This document shows, piece after piece, positions 1 through 8,149 of a DNA stretch of 34,589 bases; the stretch's first letter is position 1; every line of letters begins with the position of its first letter. The position numbers and the translations under genes are program-made. The notes below the pieces were generated by a model. It was not told where the DNA came from, searched no databases, and saw only the letters and a program-made list of their open reading frames with translations. This DNA comes from Bacteroidales bacterium (lineage in GTDB: Bacteria; Bacteroidota; Bacteroidia; Bacteroidales; UBA932), in contig JAGAHD010000037.1 of the NCBI GenBank assembly GCA_017627255.1, positions 1 through 34,589 of the forward strand. The letters run 5' to 3'.

Positions 1-1766
1 AGCAGCTGCAGGGGGACGATGGAGACGACAGGGAGAAGGCACTCTGCGGTGGAAGGCACCTCGATGCAGTAGTCGGCCAGTTCCCGCACCTGGGTATCTT
101 CCCGCGAGATGACCGCGATGATCTTGCCGCCGCGCGCCTTGATCTCCTCGATGTTGGAGACCGTCTTCTCGTACGTATGGTCCAGGGTCGCAATCACCAC
201 CGTCGGCATCTCGGCATCGATCAGGGCGATAGGTCCGTGCTTCATTTCGGCGGCCGGCAGTCCCTCCGCATGAATGTAGGAAATCTCCTTGAGTTTCAGG
301 GCTCCTTCCAGGGCGGTCGGGTAGTTGTAGCCGCGTCCGAGATAGATGAAATTCTGGGCGTAGGTGAAAATCTTCGCCAGGTCCGCCACCTGTCCCGCTC
401 CGGCAAGGGTTTCGCGGAGGGTGTCCGGAAGGCGGAGGAGAGCCTCCGCAATGGAATGGCGGGTTTCCGCATCCACGGTTCCGCGGAGCCGTCCGATTAC
501 GAGGGCGAGCATGGTCATGACCGTGACCTGGCCCGTGAAGGCCTTGGTGGAGGCAACGCCGATCTCCGGTCCGACATGGATGTATGTGCCGGAATCCGTA
601 GCCCGGGCGATGGAGGAACCGATGACATTGCAGATGCCGTAGACGAACGCCCCTGCCTCTCGGGCGATTCCGATGGCGGCCAAGGTGTCAGCCGTTTCTC
701 CCGACTGGGACACGGCAATGACGACATCGTCTTTCCGGATGACCGGATTCCGGTAGCGGAACTCGGAGGCGTACTCCACCTCCACCGGTATCCGGCACAG
801 GGTTTCGAGGATGTGCTCCCCGATGAGGGAGGCATGCCAGGAAGTTCCGCAAGCGACGAAAATGATCCGGCCGGCGTTAAGGAACTTTTCCTTGTTGTCC
901 ATGACCCCGGAGAGGATGACTTCCCGGGTGTCGGCGCTTACGCGGCCTCGGATGCAGTCTACGATGGTATCCGGCTGCTCATGGATCTCCTTGAGCATGA
1001 AATGCGGATAGCCGCCTTTCTCCAGCTGGGAGATGGACAGTTCCAGCTTGCGGATGTCGATCGGAGAGGGCTCTCCTCCCAGGTTCATGATCCTCAGCGG
1101 TTTTCCCTGTTCGATGACGGCGATTTCCCCGTCATTCAGGTACACGAATTCCTGGGTGTAGTCGATGATGGAAGCGGCGTCGGAACTGAGGAAATACTCT
1201 CCGTCTCCGATGCCGATGGCCATCGGGGAACTCTGGCGGGCAGCGACGATCCGGTCCGGAACGCCTTTTTCGATGACGGCGATCGCATAGGCTCCGACGA
1301 CCTGCCGGAGTGCCATCCGGACGGCTTCCTCCAGCGAGCAGCCGTTGGTGTCGCGGATGTATTCGATCAGGTTCACGAGAACTTCGGAATCCGTGTTGCT
1401 GCGGAATGTGAAGCCATGGCGGCCGAGAGCATCCTTGAGTACGCGGAAATTCTCGATGATGCCGTTGTGGATGAGGGCTAGCCGGCCCGACTGGGACAGG
1501 TGCGGATGGGCATTTGTGTCATTCGGTTCCCCGTGGGTGGCCCAGCGGGTATGCCCGATGCCGAGATGGCTGTCCGTGCGCTTCCCTTCCAGGAAGTGTT
1601 CCAGGTCGTCGACTTTTCCCTTGCATTTGTACAGATCCAGCGTGCCGCCGGCCCCGGCCAGGGCCACTCCGGCACTGTCATATCCCCTGTATTCGAGCCG
1701 GTGCAGGCCCTTGAGGATGACGGAGCACGCCTGGCGTGCCCCGACATAACCGACTATCCCGCACAT
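1..1766 (-). CDS. glmS: Glutamine-fructose-6-phosphate aminotransferase (isomerising), 3' end cut off
   Basis: Makes glucosamine-6-phosphate from fructose-6-phosphate and glutamine, the first step toward UDP-GlcNAc for peptidoglycan and LPS; cytoplasmic. The frame starts MCGIVGYVG, so Cys2 becomes the N-terminal nucleophile of the glutaminase domain, which also shows HRLEYRGYDSAG, GIGHTRWATHG and the HNGIIENF motif. The isomerase half has two SIS domains, with ACGTSWHA, SQSGETADT and the AEGLPAAEMKHGP segment. About 588 residues are visible; the family is usually about 610, so only a short C-terminal piece lies beyond the window edge. The start lies 3 bp after the glnN stop, so the two genes are almost certainly co-transcribed, and GlnN supplies the glutamine this enzyme consumes. 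Confidence 0.96.
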   Translation of the reverse strand, partial: MCGIVGYVGARQACSVILKGLHRLEYRGYDSAGVALAGAGGTLDLYKCKGKVDDLEHFLEGKRTDSHLGIGHTRWATHGEPNDTNAHPHLSQSGRLALIHNGIIENFRVLKDALGRHGFTFRSNTDSEVLVNLIEYIRDTNGCSLEEAVRMALRQVVGAYAIAVIEKGVPDRIVAARQSSPMAIGIGDGEYFLSSDAASIIDYTQEFVYLNDGEIAVIEQGKPLRIMNLGGEPSPIDIRKLELSISQLEKGGYPHFMLKEIHEQPDTIVDCIRGRVSADTREVILSGVMDNKEKFLNAGRIIFVACGTSWHASLIGEHILETLCRIPVEVEYASEFRYRNPVIRKDDVVIAVSQSGETADTLAAIGIAREAGAFVYGICNVIGSSIARATDSGTYIHVGPEIGVASTKAFTGQVTVMTMLALVIGRLRGTVDAETRHSIAEALLRLPDTLRETLAGAGQVADLAKIFTYAQNFIYLGRGYNYPTALEGALKLKEISYIHAEGLPAAEMKHGPIALIDAEMPTVVIATLDHTYEKTVSNIEEIKARGGKIIAVISREDTQVRELADYCIEVPSTAECLLPVVSIVPLQL

Positions 1767-1769
1767 GGA

Positions 1770-3941
1770 CTAGAAGAACAGGAGTTCGCGGTATTTGGGA
1801 AGCGGCCACAGGGCGTCGTCCACCAGCATTTCCAGATGGTCGGCACTGTCGCGCACCTGCAGCATCCGGGACATGACCTCGGTTGAGTAGAGGTGGGCGC
1901 GCTGGGCCATGGAGGGTACCCGGTTGGCCTTCTTGCGGGCGGCCACAAGGGCTTCCACGTCGTTGGAAAGGGCGTTGATATAGCCGGAAATCCGGCGGTA
2001 GGTATCAATGTCGGCCTTGCAGAGCGACTGGAATTCCTCGCCGAAGATCGATTTGCTGCCCTCGAGGTTCCGGATCAGGATGTTCTGGTAACTGACGGCG
2101 GCGGGGATGACATGGTTGAGGCAGATGTCCCCGAGCACGCGGGCTTCGATCTGGAGTTTCTTGACATACATTTCTTCCAGCACTTCCACCCGGGCGTCGA
2201 TTTCCGTCCGGCTCAGGACTCCGGCCTCGGTGAAGGCCTTGACGGAGGCGTCCAGCTGGAAAGCCTTGAAGGCTTCCGGCACGTTCGTGATCGGATGCAG
2301 GCCGCGGCGGACAGCTTCCTCCTGCCATTCCGGGCTGTATCCGTTCCCTTCGAACATCACCTTCCGGGATGCGGAAAGGAACCGGCGGATGACGGTAAGG
2401 ACGGCGGCACGGGTGTCTTCGCCCGCAGCGGCAAGGGCTTCCACCTCGGCATGGAATTCCCGGAGGCTTTCGGCCACGACGGTGTTCAGGACAAAGGTGG
2501 CGCCGGCGGCATTGGCGGAAGATCCGACGGCGCGGAACTCGAACCGGTTGCCGGTGAAGGCGAAAGGCGAGGTTCGGTTGCGGTCGGTATTGTCAAGGAT
2601 GATCTCCGGAATCGAACTGACCATCTGGAGGGTTTCTGCGCTGTCTTCGAGCGAAAGGTCCTCGCTGCGGAGGATGGCGTCGAAGATCCGGGTCAGGGTG
2701 GAACCGGAGAACACGGACATCACAGCGGGCGGCGCTTCATGGCCGCCGAGCCGGTAAGAGTTGTTCAGGGAGCAGACCGAGGCCATGAGCAGGTAGTCAT
2801 GGCGCGCCACGGCTTTGACGACGCAGGCGTAGAAGGCCAGGAACTGGAGGTTCTTCATCGGGGTCTTGCCGGGGGAGAAGAGATTGACGCCGGTATCGGT
2901 GCGCAGCGACCAGTTGCAGTGCTTTCCGCTGCCGTTGACTCCGTCGAAGGGCTTTTCATGGAAGAGCACCTTGAGGTGGTGCTGTTCAGCCACTTTCTGC
3001 ATGATGATCATCAGCAGCATGTTCTGATCGATGGCCGTCGTGATTTCCCCGAAGACCGGGGCGCATTCGAACTGGTTGGGAGCCACTTCGTTATGACGGG
3101 TCTGGAGAGGAATGCCGAGTTTGTATGCCTCCGTTTCGAAATCCTTCATAAAAGCGACTACCCGGGAGGGAATGGCTCCGAAATAATGGTCGGACAGTTG
3201 CTGGTCCTTGGCGGAGGTGTGTCCGATCACGGTCCGGTTGCACAGTTGCAGGTCGGGCCGGGCGTTATACAGGTCTTCGTCCACAAGGAAATACTCCTGC
3301 TCCAGGCCGACATAGGTGCCGACGCGGTTGACATTGGGGTCGAAGATACGGGCCACGGCGGTGGCCGCCTTGTCCAGGGCGTGCAGCGAACGCAGGTTGG
3401 GGACCTTCATGTCGAGGGCCTCTCCGGTGTAGGAGACGAAGACGGACGGGATACACAGCGTACCGTCCAGCACGAAGGCCGGGGAATTCGGGTCCCAGGC
3501 GGAATAGCCCCGGGCCTCGAAGGTGTTGCGCAGGCCTCCGTTCGGGAAACTGGAGGCGTCCGGCTCCTGCTGCACCAGGGCGCTGCCCCGGAATTGTTCA
3601 AAGGCGCGGCCGTCCCGGACCGACACGAACGCCTCGTGTTTCTCGGCGGTCGAGCCGGTGAGCGGCTGGAAGAGATGGGTGTAATGGGTTGCCCCCCTTT
3701 CGATTGCCCAGGCTTTCATGCCTGCGGCGATTTCGTCAGCAAGCGTCCTGTCGATTTTGCGGCCGGTTTCCCGGGCCTCCAGGACGGACTTGAAAGCAGC
3801 GTCGGACATGTACCGGCGCATGGTTTCAAGGGCAAAAACATTCTGGCCGAAGTACGTCGACACCGGCCGGCCTTCCACGGAGTGCCTCTCGGCCTCGCGT
3901 GAGGACGCCACGGCGAGCGCCCTTTCTCGGAATGTTGCCAT
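1770..3941 (-). CDS. glnN: Type III glutamine synthetase (GSIII)
   Basis: Condenses ammonia and glutamate to glutamine using ATP. At 723 residues it has the length of the GSIII family (about 725), far longer than type I enzymes (about 470). The N-terminal GSIII-specific region includes RPVSTYFGQNVF near residues 26-36 and HLFQPLTGSTAEKHEAF near 89-105. The catalytic core has GLEQEYF (212-218, metal and glutamate binding), NEVAPNQFECAPVF, NGSGKHCNWSL and NRFEFRAVGSS. GSIII is the characteristic form in Bacteroides and relatives. It has its own promoter at 3999-4006 (complement) and a strong hairpin in the short leader. It is followed after 3 bp by glmS, which uses its product. Confidence 0.97.
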   Translation of the reverse strand: MATFRERALAVASSREAERHSVEGRPVSTYFGQNVFALETMRRYMSDAAFKSVLEARETGRKIDRTLADEIAAGMKAWAIERGATHYTHLFQPLTGSTAEKHEAFVSVRDGRAFEQFRGSALVQQEPDASSFPNGGLRNTFEARGYSAWDPNSPAFVLDGTLCIPSVFVSYTGEALDMKVPNLRSLHALDKAATAVARIFDPNVNRVGTYVGLEQEYFLVDEDLYNARPDLQLCNRTVIGHTSAKDQQLSDHYFGAIPSRVVAFMKDFETEAYKLGIPLQTRHNEVAPNQFECAPVFGEITTAIDQNMLLMIIMQKVAEQHHLKVLFHEKPFDGVNGSGKHCNWSLRTDTGVNLFSPGKTPMKNLQFLAFYACVVKAVARHDYLLMASVCSLNNSYRLGGHEAPPAVMSVFSGSTLTRIFDAILRSEDLSLEDSAETLQMVSSIPEIILDNTDRNRTSPFAFTGNRFEFRAVGSSANAAGATFVLNTVVAESLREFHAEVEALAAAGEDTRAAVLTVIRRFLSASRKVMFEGNGYSPEWQEEAVRRGLHPITNVPEAFKAFQLDASVKAFTEAGVLSRTEIDARVEVLEEMYVKKLQIEARVLGDICLNHVIPAAVSYQNILIRNLEGSKSIFGEEFQSLCKADIDTYRRISGYINALSNDVEALVAARKKANRVPSMAQRAHLYSTEVMSRMLQVRDSADHLEMLVDDALWPLPKYRELLFF

Positions 3942-3959
3942 AGTTGATAAAAATAAAAA

Positions 3960-3995
3960 CCCGGGATGGCCGGCAGCGGTGGCCGGTGTCCCGGG
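3960..3995 (-). terminator. Terminator-like hairpin in the glnN leader
   Basis: On the minus strand an outer 7-bp stem (CCCGGGA/TCCCGGG) and an inner 5-bp stem (CCGGC/GCCGG) flank a 7-nt loop. TTTTTATTTTTATC follows directly and then, after a few bases, the glnN ATG at 3941. The shape is that of an intrinsic terminator. It lies downstream of the predicted glnN promoter box (3999-4006), so it would sit at the very 5' end of the glnN mRNA. It could end transcripts arriving from the upstream operon, act as an attenuator, or simply protect the 5' end. The hairpin is directly visible; its function is inferred. Confidence 0.7.
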
Positions 3996-3998
3996 TTA

Positions 3999-4036
3999 CA
4001 AAGTTAATAAAAATCTTATATAAGTCGAAAAAAAAC
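3999..4036 (-). promoter_or_regulatory. glnN-glmS promoter
   Basis: On the minus strand TAACTTTG (3999-4006) matches the Bacteroidetes -7 consensus TAnnTTTG exactly. A T-run roughly 21 bp upstream is a plausible -33 element. The gap between the NagB-like stop (4047) and the glnN start (3941) is AT-rich apart from the hairpin. This gives glnN-glmS a promoter separate from the upstream operon. Confidence 0.6.
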
Positions 4037-4046
4037 CGGGGACTTG

Positions 4047-5972
4047 TCAGCAAAGCTTCAGAAACACCTCAATGGCTTGATATTCAGCCATGCCGAGCTG
4101 GTCGTAAAGCCGGGCCGTGTTCTGGGTGCGTTCTTCGGCCCGCTGCCAGAATTCGCGCGGGTCCTCTCCCGGGAACGGGACGATGTCCTTCTGTGAGAGG
4201 TGACGGAAAATGGCGTGGCGCTTCTTGACGACCTCGTCCGGGCTCAGCGGAACGGCCATGTCCACCCGGCCGAGTTCCCATTCCATCCAGGCGCCGCGGT
4301 ACAGCCAGATGTGGGTACTGCCAATCCATTCGCATCCTTCGTCACGCAGTTGTTCCACGGCTTCCAGGGCGGCTTCCGTGCAGACCCGGTGCGTTCCGTG
4401 CGGGTCGGCCAGGTCGCCGGCCATGAAGATCATATGCGGTTTGAGGTCCCGGATCAGGTCCTTGATGATATCGACATCGGCCTGGGTGCGCGGATTCTTC
4501 TTGATGCCGCCGGACTCGTAGAACGGGAGGTTGAGGAAATGGGCGTTCCGGTTGTCGTCCAGGCCGAAGGAACGGACGGCGCCGCGCGCCTCGCTGCGGC
4601 GGATGGCGCCCTTGATGTCGAGAAGGGCGCGGGGCTCCGGCTCTCCCGGTATCTTGCTGTCCACGAGGGCTTTCACCTCGGCGAAACGATCGGCCATCCC
4701 GAGCTGGAATGCGGCATCCATGTGCTGGAGCACCACATCGTCGTGGACGGCGACGTTGCCGGACGTTTCGTAGGCGACATGGACGTCATGCCCCTGGGAC
4801 ACCAGGCGGATGAAGGTTCCGCCCATCGAGATGACGTCGTCGTCCGGATGGGGAGAGAAGATCAGCACGGTCTTGGGGAAGGGCGTCGCGGATACCGGAC
4901 GGGTGGTGTCATCGGCATCCGGCTTGCCGCCCGGCCAACCGGTAATCGTATGCTGGAGGTCGTTGAAAACGTCGATGTTGATCTTGTCGTAAGGGCCGAA
5001 CTGCTCGATCAGTTCGCCGAGGGAATTCTCCAGATAGTCCTTTTCCGTGAGTTTGAGGATCGGTTTCCTGACGGTCTGGCAGAGCCAGACGACGGCTTTC
5101 CGCACGAATTTGGGCGTCCAGTCGCACGGACCGACAAGCCAGGGAGCGACCACCCGGGTCAGAAGACTGCCGGCGGTCTGGTCCACGAAGAAATGGATGT
5201 GGTCGTGCTGCTGGAGGAGAGACGCCGGACAGGACGTGGTCATCTCTCCCTCCGCGATGTCCTTGACAGCCTGGGCCTTGTCTTCTCCCCAGGCCATCAG
5301 GATGATGCGTCCGGCGGACAGCATGGTGGAAATGCCCATGGTGATGGCGCTTTCCGGGGTGGCCATGATATCGTGGTTGAAGGAACGTGCCTGGCGCTTG
5401 CGGGACTGGTAGGAGAGACGTACCGTGCGGGTACGGGTCTTTTCGTTGCTGCCGGCTTCGTTGAAGCCCACCTGGCCGCCTTCCCCGACACCGATGACGA
5501 GAAGGTCCAGTCCTCGGGCCATCTTGTCGAATTCGGCGCAGTAGTCGGATACCTTTTCCTGGGGGACGGTGCCGTCGGGAATGTGGATGTTCTCCCGGAG
5601 GATGTCCACCTGGTCGAGGAGCGCCTCGTGCAGGCGGTGGTTGCGGCTCTGGAGGCTGTCCTTGGAGAACGGATAATACTCATCGATGGAGACGACCTCG
5701 ACATTCCGGAACGAAACCTCACCGGCGCGGTACCGGCGGGCCAGCTCCTTGTAGAGCGAGGCGGGAGTGGTTCCGGTGGTCAGGCCCAGGCGGAATAGGC
5801 GTCCTTCGCAGGCGTTGATGGACTGGACGACGATGTCCGCGACGGCTTTCGAAGCAGGCCGGGATTCGGGGTAAATCTCGGTCCAGATCCTTTCATAGTC
5901 GTGAAGGATGCCCTTGGGCAGATTCTGTTCAATGAGTCCGCCTTCGTAGGGAAGGGTGAAGTGCTTGCTCAT
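4047..5972 (-). CDS. NagB-like (glucosamine-6-P deaminase-like) protein fused to a PIG-L/LmbE deacetylase domain
   Basis: The protein has 641 residues and two domains. Residues about 40-310 resemble glucosamine-6-phosphate deaminase: TTGTTP near 65-70 and SIDEYYPF with D97 at the E. coli Asp72 position. At the catalytic segment where E. coli NagB has GNDGHIAFNE this protein reads GEGGQVGFNE (163-172). Asp141 and His143 are therefore replaced by Gly165 and Gln167, while Glu148 is kept as E172. Residues about 367-620 form a PIG-L/LmbE zinc deacetylase domain with FSPHPDDD (H375, D378) and DPHGTHR (H528). This two-domain layout is that of the Bacteroides proteins annotated as NagB-like (for example BT_0258). 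True deaminase activity is doubtful; the PIG-L part looks intact and may act on an N-acetylated sugar. The start overlaps the YpfJ stop by 4 bp (ATGA), implying translational coupling. Confidence 0.9.
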   Translation of the reverse strand: MSKHFTLPYEGGLIEQNLPKGILHDYERIWTEIYPESRPASKAVADIVVQSINACEGRLFRLGLTTGTTPASLYKELARRYRAGEVSFRNVEVVSIDEYYPFSKDSLQSRNHRLHEALLDQVDILRENIHIPDGTVPQEKVSDYCAEFDKMARGLDLLVIGVGEGGQVGFNEAGSNEKTRTRTVRLSYQSRKRQARSFNHDIMATPESAITMGISTMLSAGRIILMAWGEDKAQAVKDIAEGEMTTSCPASLLQQHDHIHFFVDQTAGSLLTRVVAPWLVGPCDWTPKFVRKAVVWLCQTVRKPILKLTEKDYLENSLGELIEQFGPYDKINIDVFNDLQHTITGWPGGKPDADDTTRPVSATPFPKTVLIFSPHPDDDVISMGGTFIRLVSQGHDVHVAYETSGNVAVHDDVVLQHMDAAFQLGMADRFAEVKALVDSKIPGEPEPRALLDIKGAIRRSEARGAVRSFGLDDNRNAHFLNLPFYESGGIKKNPRTQADVDIIKDLIRDLKPHMIFMAGDLADPHGTHRVCTEAALEAVEQLRDEGCEWIGSTHIWLYRGAWMEWELGRVDMAVPLSPDEVVKKRHAIFRHLSQKDIVPFPGEDPREFWQRAEERTQNTARLYDQLGMAEYQAIEVFLKLC

Positions 5973-6838
5973 AACTGACTGTCGCTAAGTTCGAACGTAT
6001 TGCCCTGACGGATGTCGCCGGTCTGCATGCCTTTCTTCAGCCATTTCATGCGCTGGGCCGCCGTCCCGTGGGTGAAAGATTCTTCGACGGCGTATCCCTG
6101 GGCCTTTTTCTGGAGATAGTCGTCGCCGATGACGGAGGCGCAGTTGATGGCCTCCATCAGGTCGCCGTCCTCGATCGAGTCGAACATGGAATTCTCATAA
6201 TGGGCCCAGACCCCGGCGTAAAAGTCTGCCTGGAGTTCAATGCGCACGCTCACGCGGTTGGCGTTGGTCTGGGACATCTTGGCCATCTGGCTATGGGCCT
6301 GGCCGAGGGTGCCAAGCAGGTTCTGCACATGGTGGCCCACCTCATGGGCGATGACATAGGCATAGGCGAAATCCCCGTCGGCGCCGAGCTGCTGCCTCAT
6401 CGTGGAGAAGAAGCTGAGGTCGATGTACAGTTTCTCGTCGGCCGAGCAGTAGAACGGACCCATGGCCGCCTGGCCGGTACCGCAGCTGGTGGAAGTGGTG
6501 CCGGTGTACAGTACGAGGGTCGGATTGCGGTATTCGCCGATGCCGTTCCTCTCGAAATAAGAGGTCCACACGTCTTCGGTGGAGGCAAGGATCTGGCGGG
6601 AGAATTTGGCAAGGGCCTCGTTCTCAGCCGTGGGTTCATACGAAGTCTGTTCAGTCATGGAACCGATCCCGCCGGCGTTCTGGACATTCAGGACCACGTC
6701 GCCGATGTTGCCGCCCATCATGAAGGTAATCAAGGCGATGAGGGCGATGCCGCCCAGTCCGAGTCCGGCGGCTGATCCGCCGCTCATTCTCCTGCGGTCT
6801 TCCACATGGGAACTTTCACGTCTTCCGTCAAGTTTCAT
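5969..6838 (-). CDS. YpfJ-family neutral zinc metallopeptidase, membrane-anchored
   Basis: A 289-residue protein of the YpfJ zinc metallopeptidase family. A short charged N-terminus is followed by one Gly-rich hydrophobic segment (about 24-50), probably a membrane anchor. The zinc motif HEVGHH lies at 165-170 (HExxH), preceded by DFAYAYVIA. The family-typical segment SCGTGQAAMGPFYC precedes the LYIDLSFF strand. A second conserved stretch, ELQADFYAGVWAH, carries the downstream acidic zinc-ligand region. It lies 4 bp after the phosphodiesterase stop and overlaps the next gene by 4 bp, so it is the middle gene of a three-gene operon. The substrate is unknown and nothing in the context reveals it. 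Confidence 0.88.
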   Translation of the reverse strand: MKLDGRRESSHVEDRRRMSGGSAAGLGLGGIALIALITFMMGGNIGDVVLNVQNAGGIGSMTEQTSYEPTAENEALAKFSRQILASTEDVWTSYFERNGIGEYRNPTLVLYTGTTSTSCGTGQAAMGPFYCSADEKLYIDLSFFSTMRQQLGADGDFAYAYVIAHEVGHHVQNLLGTLGQAHSQMAKMSQTNANRVSVRIELQADFYAGVWAHYENSMFDSIEDGDLMEAINCASVIGDDYLQKKAQGYAVEESFTHGTAAQRMKWLKKGMQTGDIRQGNTFELSDSQL

Positions 6839-6842
6839 ATTG

Positions 6843-8069
6843 TTATTTCTTTAAGATTTGTTTGATCCGGTTCAGGTCGCCGTCCACCGGGGCCGGCTGG
6901 ATGCCCAGCAGGTAGCAGAGCATCGGATAGAGGTCAATGTTCTTGAAAGCGGCATAGGCGCCTTTTTCATACGGCCGGGCTTCGTATCCTTTCTTGAAAT
7001 CGGGGCCGATGGCGCGGAAGGCCACCTGCATCTCGAGTTCCTGCGGGGCATAACCGTGGGAGGCCTTGTTGGAGGAGGGCTTGTGGTTGAACTGCCAGCC
7101 AAGGTCCGGCGACACGATAATGTCGCCGAGGCGGTCGGATGTCCCGTAATTCAGTTCGGGCGGACACTGTCCGTGCCGGTATACATTCAGGTGGGGAATG
7201 CCGCAGAGGGCGTTGTAGACAGTGTCTACATACCCTTCCTTGCAGAAAATGCTGGTCGGGGACGCCCCGACGATGTCTTCGATCCAGGCCGGGTCGACGG
7301 CTTCCGCCCAGGAAACGAAACGCTCAGGGCTGAGTTCGGTCATGCCGTGGTCCCCCGCCAGGATGAAATTGATCTTTTTCGCATGGGGCAACTTCATCAG
7401 GCGGAGATAGAAGTCATGCATCAGGCTGTCCATCTCATGGGCCATCACGGCCGTCTCTTCGGACAGGGGGCCGAACCCGTGGCCGGTATGGTCCGGTTCA
7501 TCGAAATAGACCATCATCAGGCGCGGACGCTCTTTCTCGGGAAGGCTCATCAGCCGGACGGCCTCGTCCACGCGTTCCTCAAAATCCCAGTGGGGCTGTT
7601 CGTTCCAGTTGCGCCAGTAGGTCGGGTACATGCCCTGGATGGCGACGTCTCCGCCCAGCCAATAGATGTTGGCCGTGGTGACACCCTGCTTTTCAGCCGT
7701 GATCCAGATGGGTTCCTTGAGGTAGTATTTGGGGTTGAACCGTTTGGTGGAATCGCCCATGGAATAGTGCTCTCCCGTATCCGGGTCACGGAAACTGTTG
7801 TGCACCATTCCATTGTGGTCGGGCACGCAGCCGGTGGCCATCGTATAGTGGTTGGGGAAGGTGGATGCGGGGAAGGAAGGTTCCATCACGGCTTTCACGC
7901 CTACCCGGGAGAGACTGTCGAAGAACGGCATGTCGTGCAGGTCGGGATAGTCCCAGCGGTTCCCGTCCAGGGAGACAATGACGGTGTAGTTGTCATGTCT
8001 GGTTCGGCATCCTGTCAGCACTAGGGTTATGAGCAGTGCCGGTGCCAGCATCCGGAAAAAACGTTTCAT
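6843..8069 (-). CDS. Type I phosphodiesterase/nucleotide pyrophosphatase (NPP-like) lipoprotein
   Basis: Exported alkaline-phosphatase-superfamily hydrolase, 408 residues from the chosen start. The start at 8069 gives a clean lipoprotein signal, MKRFFRML then a hydrophobic run ending LVLTGC (C21). An upstream in-frame ATG at 8186 would add 39 uncharacteristic residues and cross the promoter. Metal-site motifs in family order are VSLDGNRW (D35), PSFPASTFPNHY with nucleophile T70 and N73, YFDEPDHTGHGFGP, LAGDHGM and SHGY. This is the pattern of ENPP-type bimetallic phosphodiesterases acting on nucleotides or phospholipid head groups; the actual substrate cannot be read from the sequence. It is the first gene of the operon with the metalloprotease and the NagB-like fusion. 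Confidence 0.93.
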   Translation of the reverse strand: MKRFFRMLAPALLITLVLTGCRTRHDNYTVIVSLDGNRWDYPDLHDMPFFDSLSRVGVKAVMEPSFPASTFPNHYTMATGCVPDHNGMVHNSFRDPDTGEHYSMGDSTKRFNPKYYLKEPIWITAEKQGVTTANIYWLGGDVAIQGMYPTYWRNWNEQPHWDFEERVDEAVRLMSLPEKERPRLMMVYFDEPDHTGHGFGPLSEETAVMAHEMDSLMHDFYLRLMKLPHAKKINFILAGDHGMTELSPERFVSWAEAVDPAWIEDIVGASPTSIFCKEGYVDTVYNALCGIPHLNVYRHGQCPPELNYGTSDRLGDIIVSPDLGWQFNHKPSSNKASHGYAPQELEMQVAFRAIGPDFKKGYEARPYEKGAYAAFKNIDLYPMLCYLLGIQPAPVDGDLNRIKQILKK

Positions 8070-8089
8070 AAGGTTGTGTTTGTAACTTG

Positions 8090-8097
8090 CAAACTTA
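8090..8097 (-). promoter_or_regulatory. Promoter -7 box for the phosphodiesterase operon
   Basis: TAAGTTTG on the minus strand is a perfect TAnnTTTG, 20 bp before the ATG at 8069. The surrounding gap is AT-rich. No clear -33 TTTG is seen. It is divergent from the box at 8119-8126. Confidence 0.55.
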
Positions 8098-8118
8098 CAT
8101 ATTTTTTCCGGTTTTTTG

Positions 8119-8126
8119 TATCTTTG
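8119..8126 (+). promoter_or_regulatory. Promoter -7 box for the FMN-binding lipoprotein
   Basis: TATCTTTG is a perfect TAnnTTTG, 23 bp upstream of the ATG at 8150, within a T-rich stretch. It forms a back-to-back pair with the minus-strand box at 8090-8097. Confidence 0.55.
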
Positions 8127-8149
8127 CAGCTCGCTATGAAATGTGAAAT

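Noticed and set aside
1893..3902. Long open frame on the plus strand opposite glnN
   Set aside because: It is the antisense shadow of a fully recognisable GSIII gene in GC-rich DNA; the translation has no family motifs.
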